Source: Catellatospora tritici
GTDB taxonomy: Bacteria > Actinomycetota > Actinomycetes > Mycobacteriales > Micromonosporaceae
Length of the DNA stretch: 64,000 nucleotides
Direction of reading: 5' to 3'
NCBI RefSeq assembly: GCF_019083965.1
Contig: NZ_JAHRCY010000010.1
Location: forward strand, 124,001 to 188,000
Both the position numbers and the translations under genes were made by a program. Positions 33,631-41,895 of the stretch are shown in pieces. Numbering within the stretch: the first letter of the stretch is position 1; each line of letters begins with the position of its first letter. A model generated the notes under the pieces. It was not told the origin of the DNA, ran no database searches, and saw only the letters and a program-made list of their open reading frames with translations.

Positions 33631-34742
33631 ACGGCCGCGGCAGCCTCCGGGTCCGGCTGACCCTGGTCTTCGGGCTGATGTTCCTGCTCGCGGGCAGCGC
33701 CGTGTTGGCGGGCGCGCTGATCCTGGTCCGTAACAGCATGGACTACAGCCTCAACATCGCCTTCTCCGGCAAGTATCTGGGCTACGGGTACGACGACCAG
33801 GCCTCGCTGCTCGCCTCCAAGCAGGCGATCATGGACTCGATGCAGCGCAACCTGCTGTTCAAGGGCGGGCTGACGGTGCTCGCGGTGTGGGTGCTCACCA
33901 CCGCCGCGGGCTGGTTCATCGCCGGGACGCTGCTCAAACCGCTCAACATGATCACCGCGACCGCGCACCGGATCGCCGGGCGCACCCTGCACCGGCGCAT
34001 CGCCCTCGACGCCCCGCCCAGCGAGGTCAAGAGCCTGGCCGACTCGTTCGACAGCATGCTCGACCGGCTCGACGAGGCGTTCGCCGGGCAGGGCCGGTTC
34101 ATCGCCAACGCCGCGCACGAGCTGAAGACCCCGCTCGCTCTCAACCGCACCCTGGTCGAGGTCGCGATGGCCCGCCCGGACAGCCCCGCGCAGGTGCAGC
34201 AACTCGGGGAGAACCTCCTCGCGGTCAACCTGCGCCACGAGCGCCTGATCGACTCGCTGCTGACCCTGGCCCGCGCCGAGGACGCGGTCACCGAGCGGCG
34301 CGGCGTCGACCTGGCCGAGCTGGCCACGGTCGCCGTCGAGGCCACCGCCACCCGCGCGACCGAACTGCGGTTGCAGGTCAGCTCGCAGCTGGCGGCCGCG
34401 CCCGTCGTCGGCGACCCGATCCTGCTGGAGCAGCTGATCCGCAACCTGGTCGACAACGCAGTGCGCTACAACGTGCCCGACGGAGCGGTCTGGGTGCACA
34501 CCCAGGCCAAGCCGCACCACGCCGAGATCGTGGTGGCCAACACGGGCGCGGTGATCTCGTCGTACGAGATCCCGGCCCTGTTCGAGCCGTTCCGCCGCCT
34601 CACCGACCGCACCGGCTCGGCCCGTGGCAGCGGCCTGGGCCTGTCCATCGTCCGCGCGGTCGCCCAGGCCCACCGCGGCGACGCCGTCGCGACCCCGCGC
34701 CCCGGCGGCGGCCTCTCCATCCGCGTAATCCTCCCCCGCTGA
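33627..34742 (+). CDS. Sensor histidine kinase
   Basis: A 371-residue membrane kinase: first membrane segment about residues 8-33, a short outside loop of roughly 45 residues (NSMDYSLNIAFSGKYLGYGY), second segment about 80-100, HAMP (LLKPLNMITATAHRIAGR), phospho-acceptor His in FIANAAHELKTPLALNRTL, and the ATPase domain with NLVDNAVRYN and GSGLGLSIVRA. The N-box and G-boxes are intact. The small sensor loop suggests it senses the membrane or a cell-wall-associated signal (inference, in keeping with the alr-ddl neighbours). It overlaps the regulator by four bases. Confidence 0.93.
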   Translation: MNGRGSLRVRLTLVFGLMFLLAGSAVLAGALILVRNSMDYSLNIAFSGKYLGYGYDDQASLLASKQAIMDSMQRNLLFKGGLTVLAVWVLTTAAGWFIAGTLLKPLNMITATAHRIAGRTLHRRIALDAPPSEVKSLADSFDSMLDRLDEAFAGQGRFIANAAHELKTPLALNRTLVEVAMARPDSPAQVQQLGENLLAVNLRHERLIDSLLTLARAEDAVTERRGVDLAELATVAVEATATRATELRLQVSSQLAAAPVVGDPILLEQLIRNLVDNAVRYNVPDGAVWVHTQAKPHHAEIVVANTGAVISSYEIPALFEPFRRLTDRTGSARGSGLGLSIVRAVAQAHRGDAVATPRPGGGLSIRVILPR

Positions 34743-34795
34743 CCCACCCCACCGCCCCCACCCACCGCCCCCGCCCCACCGCCCGGCCGACCCCT

Positions 34796-34876
34796 CAAGA
34801 TCGCGCAAGTTGCCGGGCAATCGGGCGTATCTTGGGCACTCATTCCCACGATTGCCCGGCAACATGAACGGTCTTG
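34796..34876. repeat. Conserved intergenic inverted-repeat element, copy A
   Basis: Arms GTTGCCGGGCAATCG (34809-34823) and CGATTGCCCGGCAAC (34849-34863) are perfectly complementary. CAAGA and TCTTG lie at the outer ends. The 25-base loop is also conserved with the copy at 38071-38157, in opposite orientation (TGGGAA ... CCCAAGATACG). It sits between the convergent kinase and SDR genes. Confidence 0.9.
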
Positions 34877-34888
34877 GGGCGGGGGCGG

Positions 34889-35617
34889 TCAGCGGCCGCC
34901 GGAGACCTTGAGGGTGGCGCCGGTGACGTAGGACGCCTCGTCGCCGAGCAGCCAGGCGATGGCGGCGGCAACCTCGTCGGGCTGGCCGCCGCGGCCCAGC
35001 GGCGCGGCCGGGCCCACCCGGTCGGCGCGGCCCGGTTCGCCGCTGCCCGCGTGGAACTCCGTGTGGATCACGCCGGGGGAGACCGTGTTCACCCTGATCC
35101 CGGCCGGGCCGAGTTCCTTGGACAGGCCGACGGTCAGCGCCTCGACGGCGGCCTTGGCCGCGGCGTAGTGCACATACTCGCCGGGGCTGCCCAGGGTCGC
35201 GGCGACGCTGGAGACGTTGACGATCGCGCCGCCGCGGCCCATGCGCCGGGCCGCCTGCTGGGCGCACAGGATGTAGCCGACGACGTTGACGTCGACGACG
35301 CGGCGCAGGTCCGCTTCGGACAGGTCGGTGAGTGGGCCGATGGTGCTGGCGACCCCGGCGTTGTTGACCAGACCGGTGAGTGTGCCGAGTTCGGCCTCCA
35401 CCCGGTCGAACATCGCGCGCACCTGCGTACCATCTGCGATGTCGGCGCGCACCGCGAGCGCGCGTCGCCCGGTGGCCTCGATCTCGCTGACCACCCGGGC
35501 GGCGGCCCGCTCGTCGTGCTGGTAGCCCACCGCCACGTCGTGACCGGCGGCGGCGAGGCGCAGGCAGGTCGCGGCGCCGATGCCCCGGCCGCCTCCGGTG
35601 ACAAGAGTGATCGCCAT
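34889..35617 (-). CDS. Short-chain dehydrogenase/reductase
   Basis: A classical SDR of 242 residues. The NAD(P) motif is TGGGRGIG, followed by LVNNAGVAST, the catalytic Ser in VNVSSVAATLG, and YVHYAAAKAA with Tyr and Lys. The end (ASYVTGATLKVSGGR) is that of the FabG-like group with a GGR terminus. Conserved Asn is present (VDVNVVG). The substrate is unknown. ATG 35617 starts directly at MAITLVTGG. Single gene convergent with the sensor kinase. Confidence 0.92.
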   Translation of the reverse strand: MAITLVTGGGRGIGAATCLRLAAAGHDVAVGYQHDERAAARVVSEIEATGRRALAVRADIADGTQVRAMFDRVEAELGTLTGLVNNAGVASTIGPLTDLSEADLRRVVDVNVVGYILCAQQAARRMGRGGAIVNVSSVAATLGSPGEYVHYAAAKAAVEALTVGLSKELGPAGIRVNTVSPGVIHTEFHAGSGEPGRADRVGPAAPLGRGGQPDEVAAAIAWLLGDEASYVTGATLKVSGGR

Positions 35618-35746
35618 GGCGCCATTACAGCAGGCAGGTACGCCTGGTGGCAGGGTGTCGGTGCTCACCTTGTCGGTCGGCTCTGGTAGAACGTGCGTAT
35701 CAAACATGTGTTCGGCGAGGCGTAGGCAGAGGTGTGGGGCGCGGTT

Positions 35747-36433
35747 ATGGCGGGATTGTCGACTCAGGAATTGACCCAGATCGAGGAGACACTGGCCGCC
35801 GGCAAGCGTCCCCGAGTCATGTTCACCGAGGCCGCGGGTCAGATCGCGGGTCAGCTCGGGCAGGTGGTGCAGCTGGACGATCCGGCGGTCCACGATGAGT
35901 GGATCATGGTGAAGTTCGGCAGCGACGTGCTGCCCTTCGCGCCGAGCGATCTGACCATCCCGCCCAAGGGCGCGACCGGGAAGAAGCCCGCGCCCGAGCC
36001 GGTGGTCGAGGAGCCCGCCGCGCCCGAGCCGGAGTTCATGGTCATCCGTCAGAAGCCCGTACGTCAGGAGCGTCCCGTGTCCCAGAGTCCCGAGGTGTCC
36101 GAAGCAGAGGCCACCGCCGCAGCCCCCGCGCCGCGTCGTGCCGCCGCCGGCAAGGGTCCGAAGGTCAAGCCGCCGGCCGGGCTCACCGTCACCCTCGCCT
36201 ACACCGAGGGGGAGTGGACGGTCGGGGCGGTGCAGGGCACCAAGGCACTGGCCAAGCCATACGTCATCAAGGCGCAGGAGGCGCTGAAGATGGTGTCGAT
36301 GCTGGACGTGCCGGGTGTGCAGGAGGCCGTGGAGCAGATCCTGGCCAGCGAGCGGGCCGAGGCGCAGGCGCACGCCGAGAAGCTGCGCGCGGAGCTGGCC
36401 GAGCTTGAGGCCAAGCTCGCCGAGCTGGGCTGA
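35747..36433 (+). CDS. Conserved actinobacterial protein of unknown function
   Basis: A 228-residue soluble protein in three parts. The N-terminal part is about 75 residues (MAGLSTQELTQIEETLAAG, then IMVKFGSDVLPFAPSDL). A Pro/Glu/Ala-rich linker follows (about 80-140). The C-terminal part has TVTLAYTEGEWTVGAVQGTKALAKPY and ends in a charged coiled coil rich in Ala, Glu and Leu (about 195-228). It contains no membrane or catalytic motif. I do not recognise a named family with confidence. ATG 35747 is chosen over the GTG at 35732 because the upstream residues look like leader sequence. Monocistronic and followed by a palindromic terminator. Confidence 0.7.
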   Translation: MAGLSTQELTQIEETLAAGKRPRVMFTEAAGQIAGQLGQVVQLDDPAVHDEWIMVKFGSDVLPFAPSDLTIPPKGATGKKPAPEPVVEEPAAPEPEFMVIRQKPVRQERPVSQSPEVSEAEATAAAPAPRRAAAGKGPKVKPPAGLTVTLAYTEGEWTVGAVQGTKALAKPYVIKAQEALKMVSMLDVPGVQEAVEQILASERAEAQAHAEKLRAELAELEAKLAELG

Positions 36434-36461
36434 GAGCCGAGCTGGGCTGAGACGAGGCGAA

Positions 36462-36493
36462 CCGGCCCGGACACCGCGCGGTGTCCGGGCCGG
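36462..36493. terminator. 32-bp perfect palindrome between convergent genes
   Basis: CCGGCCCGGACACCGC is followed at once by its exact complement GCGGTGTCCGGGCCGG. It lies between convergent genes ending at 36433 and 36512, so a two-way terminator is the natural reading. Confidence 0.85.
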
Positions 36494-36511
36494 ACCCGTT
36501 TCAGACGAGGG

Positions 36512-37825
36512 TCAGAGCGCGGTGCAGCTGACCGTGGCGGTCGGCGAGGTGCCGTTGGCCTGGAACCCGAAGTCGGTGGCGGCACCGGCCCCGAGCTGGC
36601 CGTTGTACGGCATGTTCGTCACCTGGATCGTGCCGGACGTGCCCGCGAACACGCCGTTCCACGAGTTGACCACCGAGGCGCCCGAGGGCAGCGTCAGCGT
36701 GACCCGCCAGCCCCTGATCCCGCCGGTGCCCGCGGTGACGTGCACGTTGCCGACGAACCCGGTCTGCCACACGCTGGTGGCGCTGAACACGGCGGTGCAG
36801 CCGCCCGGGTTCGGGTTGCCGCTCGGCGACGGGCTCGGCGAGGACGACGCGGACGCCGACGGGCTCGGCGAGGCCGAACGCGACGGCGAGACCGACGGCG
36901 ACGGGCTGGACGTGGTGTTCAGGCCGAAGAACGCGACCGCCGAGGCCGCGTTGACCGGCAGGTTGTGCGAGGTGTTCGCCAGGCTGTACGCCTCCACCAG
37001 CACCTGGCCGGAGCTGTTGGCGTACCGGGTGCGGGTCTGGCCCGACGCCGGGGTGTCGGTGGAGGTCGGCGTCTGGCTGAGACCGTTGACATTGGTCCAC
37101 TGCTTGATCGCTTCGCCGAAGTTGACGTAGTTCAGCGTCTCGTCATTGGTGCCGTGCCACAGCTGCATGCGCGGCCGCGACCCGGTGTAACCGGGGTACG
37201 CGTTGCGAACCAGGTCACCCCACTGGGCGGCGGTCTTCGTGAGCTGCCCCTGCGCGCACTGGCTGTTCCACTTGGTCGGTCCGGCGAAGCAGCCGAACGG
37301 CACGCCCGCGAACGCCGAGCCCGCCTTGAACACGTCCGGGTAGGCGCCCAGCAGCACGTTGGTCATCATCGCGCCGGAGGAGACGCCGGTGGCGTACGTG
37401 CGGTTGGGGTCGGAGTTGTAGTTCTGCTGCACGTACTTGACCATCGACACGATGCTGAGCGAGTCGCCGCCGCCGTTGTGGGTGAGCGTGGCCGTGGAGG
37501 CCACGTCGAAGCAGGCGTCGCTGGCGGTGACCGACGGGTAGATCACGATGAAGCCGTACTGGTCGGCGAGCTGGGCGAACTGGGTGCCGCTGTAGAACGC
37601 CGGGCCGTTGCCGGTGCAGTAGTGGTTGGCCACCAGCAGGCCGGGGCGGGTGGCGACGTTGTTGGGGACGTACAGGTACATCCGCAGGTTGCCGGGGTTG
37701 GTGCCGAAGTTGGTCACCTCGGTGAGGGTGGCCGCCTGGGCCGGGGTGGCGACGCTGAGAATGGCAGCGGCGACCACGGGGACGACCGCCAGCCACAGCG
37801 CGTGCATGGCTCTGCGAAGTTTCAT
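36512..37825 (-). CDS. Secreted CE1-like (PHB depolymerase family) esterase with CBM2
   Basis: A 437-residue secreted enzyme. Signal peptide about 1-31 (ending ATPAQA). Esterase domain about 33-300 has the nucleophile Ser149 in TGVSSGAMMTN and a late LANTSHNLPV with the probable His. This matches the PHB-depolymerase/feruloyl and acetylxylan esterase family (CE1-like). A Ser/Pro/Ala linker (about 302-337) leads to a family 2 carbohydrate-binding module (about 338-437, CTAVFSATSVWQTGFVGNV). It probably removes acetyl or feruloyl groups from plant xylan. A CebR-like operator lies at its promoter, so it should respond to cellobiose or related oligosaccharides. Confidence 0.9.
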   Translation of the reverse strand: MKLRRAMHALWLAVVPVVAAAILSVATPAQAATLTEVTNFGTNPGNLRMYLYVPNNVATRPGLLVANHYCTGNGPAFYSGTQFAQLADQYGFIVIYPSVTASDACFDVASTATLTHNGGGDSLSIVSMVKYVQQNYNSDPNRTYATGVSSGAMMTNVLLGAYPDVFKAGSAFAGVPFGCFAGPTKWNSQCAQGQLTKTAAQWGDLVRNAYPGYTGSRPRMQLWHGTNDETLNYVNFGEAIKQWTNVNGLSQTPTSTDTPASGQTRTRYANSSGQVLVEAYSLANTSHNLPVNAASAVAFFGLNTTSSPSPSVSPSRSASPSPSASASSSPSPSPSGNPNPGGCTAVFSATSVWQTGFVGNVHVTAGTGGIRGWRVTLTLPSGASVVNSWNGVFAGTSGTIQVTNMPYNGQLGAGAATDFGFQANGTSPTATVSCTAL

Positions 37826-37953
37826 GGGGCTCTCGCTCCTTGGCGAATGACAGCACAGGGTTCTGCCGTCACCCGGTGCCAGCCCCACGGGGTGTGCCCT
37901 CGGCAGTTCGGATCGCACCCGCGTCCCGGCGCGGGCGGTGACTCCCGCCCCGG

Positions 37954-37971
37954 AGTCTAGGAGCGCTCCCA
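37954..37971 (-). promoter_or_regulatory. CebR-like operator at the esterase promoter
   Basis: TAGGAGCGCTCCCA (37958-37971) matches 13 of 14 bases of the CebR operator TGGGAGCGCTCCCA. On the minus strand a TAGACT minus-10-like box overlaps its end (37954-37959), about 130 bases from the esterase start. A LacI-type CebR repressor is the expected ligand. Confidence 0.8.
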
Positions 37972-38070
37972 CGGCAACGGTGTGCCCGCGCGCCGAGCGG
38001 CGCCCATCCATCGACGAACGGCACCCACCCGCGCCCAGCGGCCCGCCCCGCCCCGCCCCGCCCCGAGCGT

Positions 38071-38157
38071 CAAGATCGGCCGCGAGTTGCCGGGCAATCG
38101 TGGGAAAGTGGCCCCAAGATACGGCCGATTGCCAGGCAACTCGCGGTTGTGATCTTG
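38071..38157. repeat. Conserved intergenic inverted-repeat element, copy B
   Basis: Arms of 20 bases (38081-38100 and 38126-38145, GTTGCCGGGCAATCG against CGATTGCCAGGCAAC at their core) pair with one mismatch. Outer CAAGATC and GATCTTG also pair. The loop TGGGAA...CCCCAAGATACG matches that of the copy at 34796-34876. It begins just past the cydB stop and may serve as its terminator. Confidence 0.9.
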
Positions 38158-38163
38158 GGATGG

Positions 38164-39225
38164 TCAGGTCGCTGTGGTGGTGGCCGCCGGGGTGGGGGCC
38201 GGTTCGGCGGGGATGTGGTGGGTGCCGATGCGCTTGCGGAAGACCCAGTACGTCCAGCCCTGGTAGAGCAGCACGATCGGGGTGAACACCAGCGCCACCC
38301 AGGTCATGATCTTCAGGGTGTACGGCGTGGACGACGCGTTGGCCACGGTCAGGCTGTTGGTGGCCGGGTCGACCGTGGACGGCAGCACATCCGGGTAGAG
38401 CGTGGCGAACAGCGCCGCCACCGCGAACGCGATCGCCGCCGCGGTGCCGGTGAACGCCCACCCCTCGCGCCGCCCCTGCGGGTCGGTGCGCGACGGCAGC
38501 CGGTTGGCGACCAGCCCGCCGACCAGGCAGAGCGCGGCGAGCACGGCGAGCGTGACCGACAGCGGGGTCGAGTGGCGGGCCATGGTCCAGACCAGGAACA
38601 CGACGGCCACCAGTGCGGCGGCGATGCCGACCCGCTCGGCCAGGGCGTTCGCACGCTGGCGGATGTCGCCGACGGTCTTGAGCGCGATGAAGATCGCGCC
38701 GTGGGTGAGGAACAGCAGCAGCGTGGTCAGCCCGCCCAGCAGCGCGTACGGGTTGAGTAGCGTGAACAGGCTGCCCGTGTACTGGTGGTCGGCGTCCAGC
38801 GGCACGCCGCGCACGATGTTGGCGAACGCGACGCCCCACAGGAACGCGGGCACCACCGAGCCGAACACGATGCACCAGTCGAAGCGCCGCCTCCAGAGCA
38901 CGTCGTCGCGCTTGCCGCGGTATTCGAACGCCACCCCGCGCAGGATCAGCGCGAGCAGGATCAGCAGCAGGGGCAGGTAGAAGCCGGAGAACAGGGTGGC
39001 GTACCACTCGGGGAAGGCGGCGAACATGGCCCCGCCCGCGGTGAGGACCCAGACCTCGTTGCCGTCCCAGACCGGCCCGATGGTGTTGATGACGACGCGG
39101 CGCTCGCGTTCGTCGCGGCCGAGCACGGGCAGCAGCATGCCGACGCCGAAGTCGAAGCCCTCGAGTACGAAGTACCCGGTGAACAGGACCGCGATGAGCA
39201 GGAACCACAGGGTGTGCAGATGCAT
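38164..39225 (-). CDS. cydB: Cytochrome bd oxidase subunit II
   Basis: The second subunit of the high-affinity cytochrome bd quinol oxidase, 353 residues with about eight or nine membrane segments. Typical stretches are GYFVLEGFDFGVGMLLP, NTIGPVWDGNEVWVLTAGGA, RGVAFEYRGKRD and FDWCIVFGSVVPAFLWG. It starts 12 bases after the cydA stop and must be co-transcribed. The C-terminal tail is Pro/Ala/Thr-rich. The cydCD assembly ABC genes, often next in actinobacteria, are absent here; an inverted-repeat element follows instead. Confidence 0.97.
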   Translation of the reverse strand: MHLHTLWFLLIAVLFTGYFVLEGFDFGVGMLLPVLGRDERERRVVINTIGPVWDGNEVWVLTAGGAMFAAFPEWYATLFSGFYLPLLLILLALILRGVAFEYRGKRDDVLWRRRFDWCIVFGSVVPAFLWGVAFANIVRGVPLDADHQYTGSLFTLLNPYALLGGLTTLLLFLTHGAIFIALKTVGDIRQRANALAERVGIAAALVAVVFLVWTMARHSTPLSVTLAVLAALCLVGGLVANRLPSRTDPQGRREGWAFTGTAAAIAFAVAALFATLYPDVLPSTVDPATNSLTVANASSTPYTLKIMTWVALVFTPIVLLYQGWTYWVFRKRIGTHHIPAEPAPTPAATTTAT

Positions 39226-39237
39226 GGCGGCGCGCTC

Positions 39238-40656
39238 CTAGTACGCGAAGGCGAGCGGGCGGTCCTCGTCGGACTCGACCGCGGGCGGCGGGGACACGTC
39301 GGGCACGCCTGCCTTGGCGTACTTGAGCAGCAGGCCGACCTCGACCACGGCCAGGGCGCCGTAGAGCAGGGTGAACACGGCCATCGAGGTGATCACGTCA
39401 CCGGAGCTGACCGACGGGGAGGCGGCGACGGCGGTCTTCATCTGGCCGAAGACGATCCAGGGTTGGCGGCCCATCTCGGTGAAGATCCAGCCGGTGGAGT
39501 TGGCCAGCAGCGGCAGCAGCGGCAGGGCGAGCGCCCCGGCCAGCAGCAGTTTCCCGCCGCGGGTGTTCGCGTCGGGGGCGCGGCCCTTGCGGGTGGCCCA
39601 CAGGACCCACAGCGCGATCAGGGAGGCCAGCGCGCCGAAGCCGATCATGAGACGGAAGGTCCAGTAGGTGACCGGGATGTTGGGCTTGTAGTCGCCGGGG
39701 CCGTATTTGGCCTCGTACTCGGCCTGCAGGTCGTTGATGCCCTGGACCTTGCCGTCGAAGGTGCCGGTGGCCAGGAAGGAGAGCAGGTCGGGCAGTTCGA
39801 GGGCGTACACCGGGCGGCTGCCGTCGAGGGTGCCGATGGTGAACAGGGAGAACGGCGCGGGCTGTTCGGTGGTGTAGAGGGCCTCGGCGGCGGCCATCTT
39901 CATCGGCTGCACCTCGGTCATGATCTTGCCTTGGACGTCGCCGGTGAGGGCCAGTGCCACCATCGCGACCAGCGTCGTCCAGGCGCCCACCTTGGCGGCG
40001 CTGCGGTAGGCCGCGGTGTCGCGGCCCGGCCGCCGGACCAGGTGCCACACCGCGACCGCGGCGACCAGGCCGCCCGCGGTGAGGAAGGCCCCGGCGATGG
40101 TGTGCGGGATGGTGATCAGGGCGACCTTGTTCGTGAGCACGGCCCAGAAGTCGGTCAGCTCGGCCCGTCCCCGCTCGGCGTTGATCCTGAAGCCGACCGG
40201 GTGCTGCATCCACGAGTTGGCGACCAGGATGAACGCCGCGCTGAGCACGGTGCCCCAGGCCACGATCCAGATACAGGCCAGGTGGATCTTCTTCGGCAGC
40301 TTGTCCCACCCGAAGATCCACAGGCCAAGGAAGGTCGACTCCAGGAAGAAGGCCAGCAGCGCCTCCATCGCCAGCGGCGCGCCGAAGATGTCGCCGACGA
40401 AGCGGGAGTACTCGCTCCAGTTCATGCCGAACTGGAACTCCTGCACGATGCCGGTGACCACACCCATCGCGAAGTTGATCAGGAACAGCTTCCCGTAGAA
40501 CTTGGTGAGCTTGAGCCACTTCTCGTTGCCCGTCCGCACCCAGGCCGTCTGGAAGGCCGCCACCAGGAACGCCATGCCGATGGTGATGGGTACGAAGAGA
40601 AAGTGGTAAACGGTGGTGATCCCGAACTGCCACCGCGCCAGGTCTGTCGCGTCCAT
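39238..40656 (-). CDS. cydA: Cytochrome bd oxidase subunit I
   Basis: The haem-bearing subunit of the bd quinol oxidase, 472 residues. It shows the family start LARWQFGITTVYHFLFVPIT with the haem His, the GRQPW motif (EMGRQPWIVFGQMKT), the Q-loop region, and FLESTFLGLWIFGWDKL with the conserved Glu. It oxidises menaquinol and reduces O2 to water at low oxygen. ATG 40656 gives MDATDLARWQFG; the frame runs 18 codons further without similarity. No Rex-type operator was seen upstream. Confidence 0.97.
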   Translation of the reverse strand: MDATDLARWQFGITTVYHFLFVPITIGMAFLVAAFQTAWVRTGNEKWLKLTKFYGKLFLINFAMGVVTGIVQEFQFGMNWSEYSRFVGDIFGAPLAMEALLAFFLESTFLGLWIFGWDKLPKKIHLACIWIVAWGTVLSAAFILVANSWMQHPVGFRINAERGRAELTDFWAVLTNKVALITIPHTIAGAFLTAGGLVAAVAVWHLVRRPGRDTAAYRSAAKVGAWTTLVAMVALALTGDVQGKIMTEVQPMKMAAAEALYTTEQPAPFSLFTIGTLDGSRPVYALELPDLLSFLATGTFDGKVQGINDLQAEYEAKYGPGDYKPNIPVTYWTFRLMIGFGALASLIALWVLWATRKGRAPDANTRGGKLLLAGALALPLLPLLANSTGWIFTEMGRQPWIVFGQMKTAVAASPSVSSGDVITSMAVFTLLYGALAVVEVGLLLKYAKAGVPDVSPPPAVESDEDRPLAFAY

Positions 40657-40745
40657 GCCGCGCAACTCCCGCCGTGCGTCTTTTGATCCTCTTCCGGTCA
40701 GGCTACGCATCCGGCCTGGTCGTGGTATGGGACTTAGGTCACCTC

Positions 40746-41525
40746 ATGGCAGGATGTGCGTCCGTGACGCCTCCCTCCGCCTGGTCACCGCCGCCACTGC
40801 TGCGCTTCGCGCTGCTGCTCGCGACGGGTGTCACCCGCCTGCTGGCGCGCCTGCAGGTCACCGGCGACCTGCCCCGTGAAGCTCGCCACAGCGCCCTCAT
40901 CCTGGCGAGCAACCACCTCAGCCCGTTCGACCCGATCGCGATGGCCGCGACCTTCCGGCGGTTGCGGATACACCCTCGGGTAATGGCCAACGCGGGCCTG
41001 TTCAAGCACCCGGTGATCGGGCCGCTGATGCGCTGGCAGGGCCACATCCGGGCCGACCGGGGCGAGGCGACGGCGGTCAACGCCGTCTCCGACAGCGTCA
41101 CCGCGCTGGCGGAGGGCTCGATGGTGATGCTGTACCCGGAGGGCCGCATCGGCCTGGACCCGCACCTGTGGCCCGAGCGCGCCCGCACCGGCGTGGGTCG
41201 CCTGGTGCTGGCCACCAAGGCGCCGGTGATCCCGATGGCGATCTGGGGCTCGCACGAGGTGCTGCCCTACGACGCGCCCACCGGCATGTGGCCGGTGATC
41301 TGGCGCAACCTGCGCCGCCGCCCGGTGGTGCGGGTGCACGTCGGCAAGCCGGTGGACCTGTCGGACATCGACCCGGGCCGGGTGGGCGCGGCGCAGCGCA
41401 TCGCCGACCGCATCGTCGACGCGATCACCGCCGAGCTCGCCCCGCTGCGCGCCGACGAGCCCGACCAGCCCCGCTTCACCGACCCGACCCGGCCGAGCTC
41501 GACGCAGCGCTCCCGGCGGCGCTAG
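40746..41525 (+). CDS. 1-acyl-sn-glycerol-3-phosphate acyltransferase (PlsC-like)
   Basis: A 259-residue membrane-associated acyltransferase for phospholipid synthesis. Catalytic box ASNHLSPFDPIAM (HX4D), substrate box MLYPEGRIG, and the later VIPMAIWGSHEVLP are clear. There is one hydrophobic N-terminal segment. ATG 40746 or GTG 40764 are both possible starts. It diverges from cydAB with a 90-base gap. The acceptor could be lysophosphatidate or another lipid. A basic tail (TQRSRRR) ends the protein. Confidence 0.9.
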   Translation: MAGCASVTPPSAWSPPPLLRFALLLATGVTRLLARLQVTGDLPREARHSALILASNHLSPFDPIAMAATFRRLRIHPRVMANAGLFKHPVIGPLMRWQGHIRADRGEATAVNAVSDSVTALAEGSMVMLYPEGRIGLDPHLWPERARTGVGRLVLATKAPVIPMAIWGSHEVLPYDAPTGMWPVIWRNLRRRPVVRVHVGKPVDLSDIDPGRVGAAQRIADRIVDAITAELAPLRADEPDQPRFTDPTRPSSTQRSRRR

Positions 41526-41526
41526 G

Positions 41527-41748
41527 TCACTCTCCCCTGCGGGCGCGGTACGCCGCGACCAGTTCGCGGGTGGTGCCGATGCCCAACCCCTGACGCAGGT
41601 CGGCGATGCGGCGGTTGGCGGTACGCAGCGACAGGTACTCCGCCGACGCGGCCGCCGCTATCGTCGCCCCGTCGGCGAGCCGATCGAGCAGTGCGCGCTG
41701 TACGGGCGAGAGCTGACGGAACCAGTCCGCAGGGTCGTCATCAGCCAC
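41527..41748 (-). CDS. Stand-alone LuxR-type helix-turn-helix protein
   Basis: A 73-residue protein made almost only of a LuxR/GerE-type DNA-binding domain (LSPVQRALLDRLADGATIAAAASAEYLSLRTANRRIADLRQGLGI is its span, residues about 13-57). There is no receiver or ligand domain, as in other minimal GerE-like regulators. GTG 41748 has GGGAAGG upstream. It lies one base past the acyltransferase stop, convergent. Its target is unknown. Confidence 0.7.
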   Translation of the reverse strand: MADDDPADWFRQLSPVQRALLDRLADGATIAAAASAEYLSLRTANRRIADLRQGLGIGTTRELVAAYRARRGE

Positions 41749-41895
41749 CGTGCACCCCTTCCCGATGTTGCACCCGACATGGATCGACTTGTTTCGACGC
41801 AGTGGTGCGGACATTCTCACCGATGTCGCCCACTGTTGGCGAGCGGTCCGTGTGGGGGCAACCGGGACCCATTCGGTGGTGGCACACTTCCGCGG

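Noticed and set aside
30716-34742. Vancomycin-resistance (van-type) cluster
   Set aside because: The ligase has the AKY omega-loop of D-Ala-D-Ala enzymes, the racemase has no VanT membrane domain, and no vanH or vanX-like gene is present.
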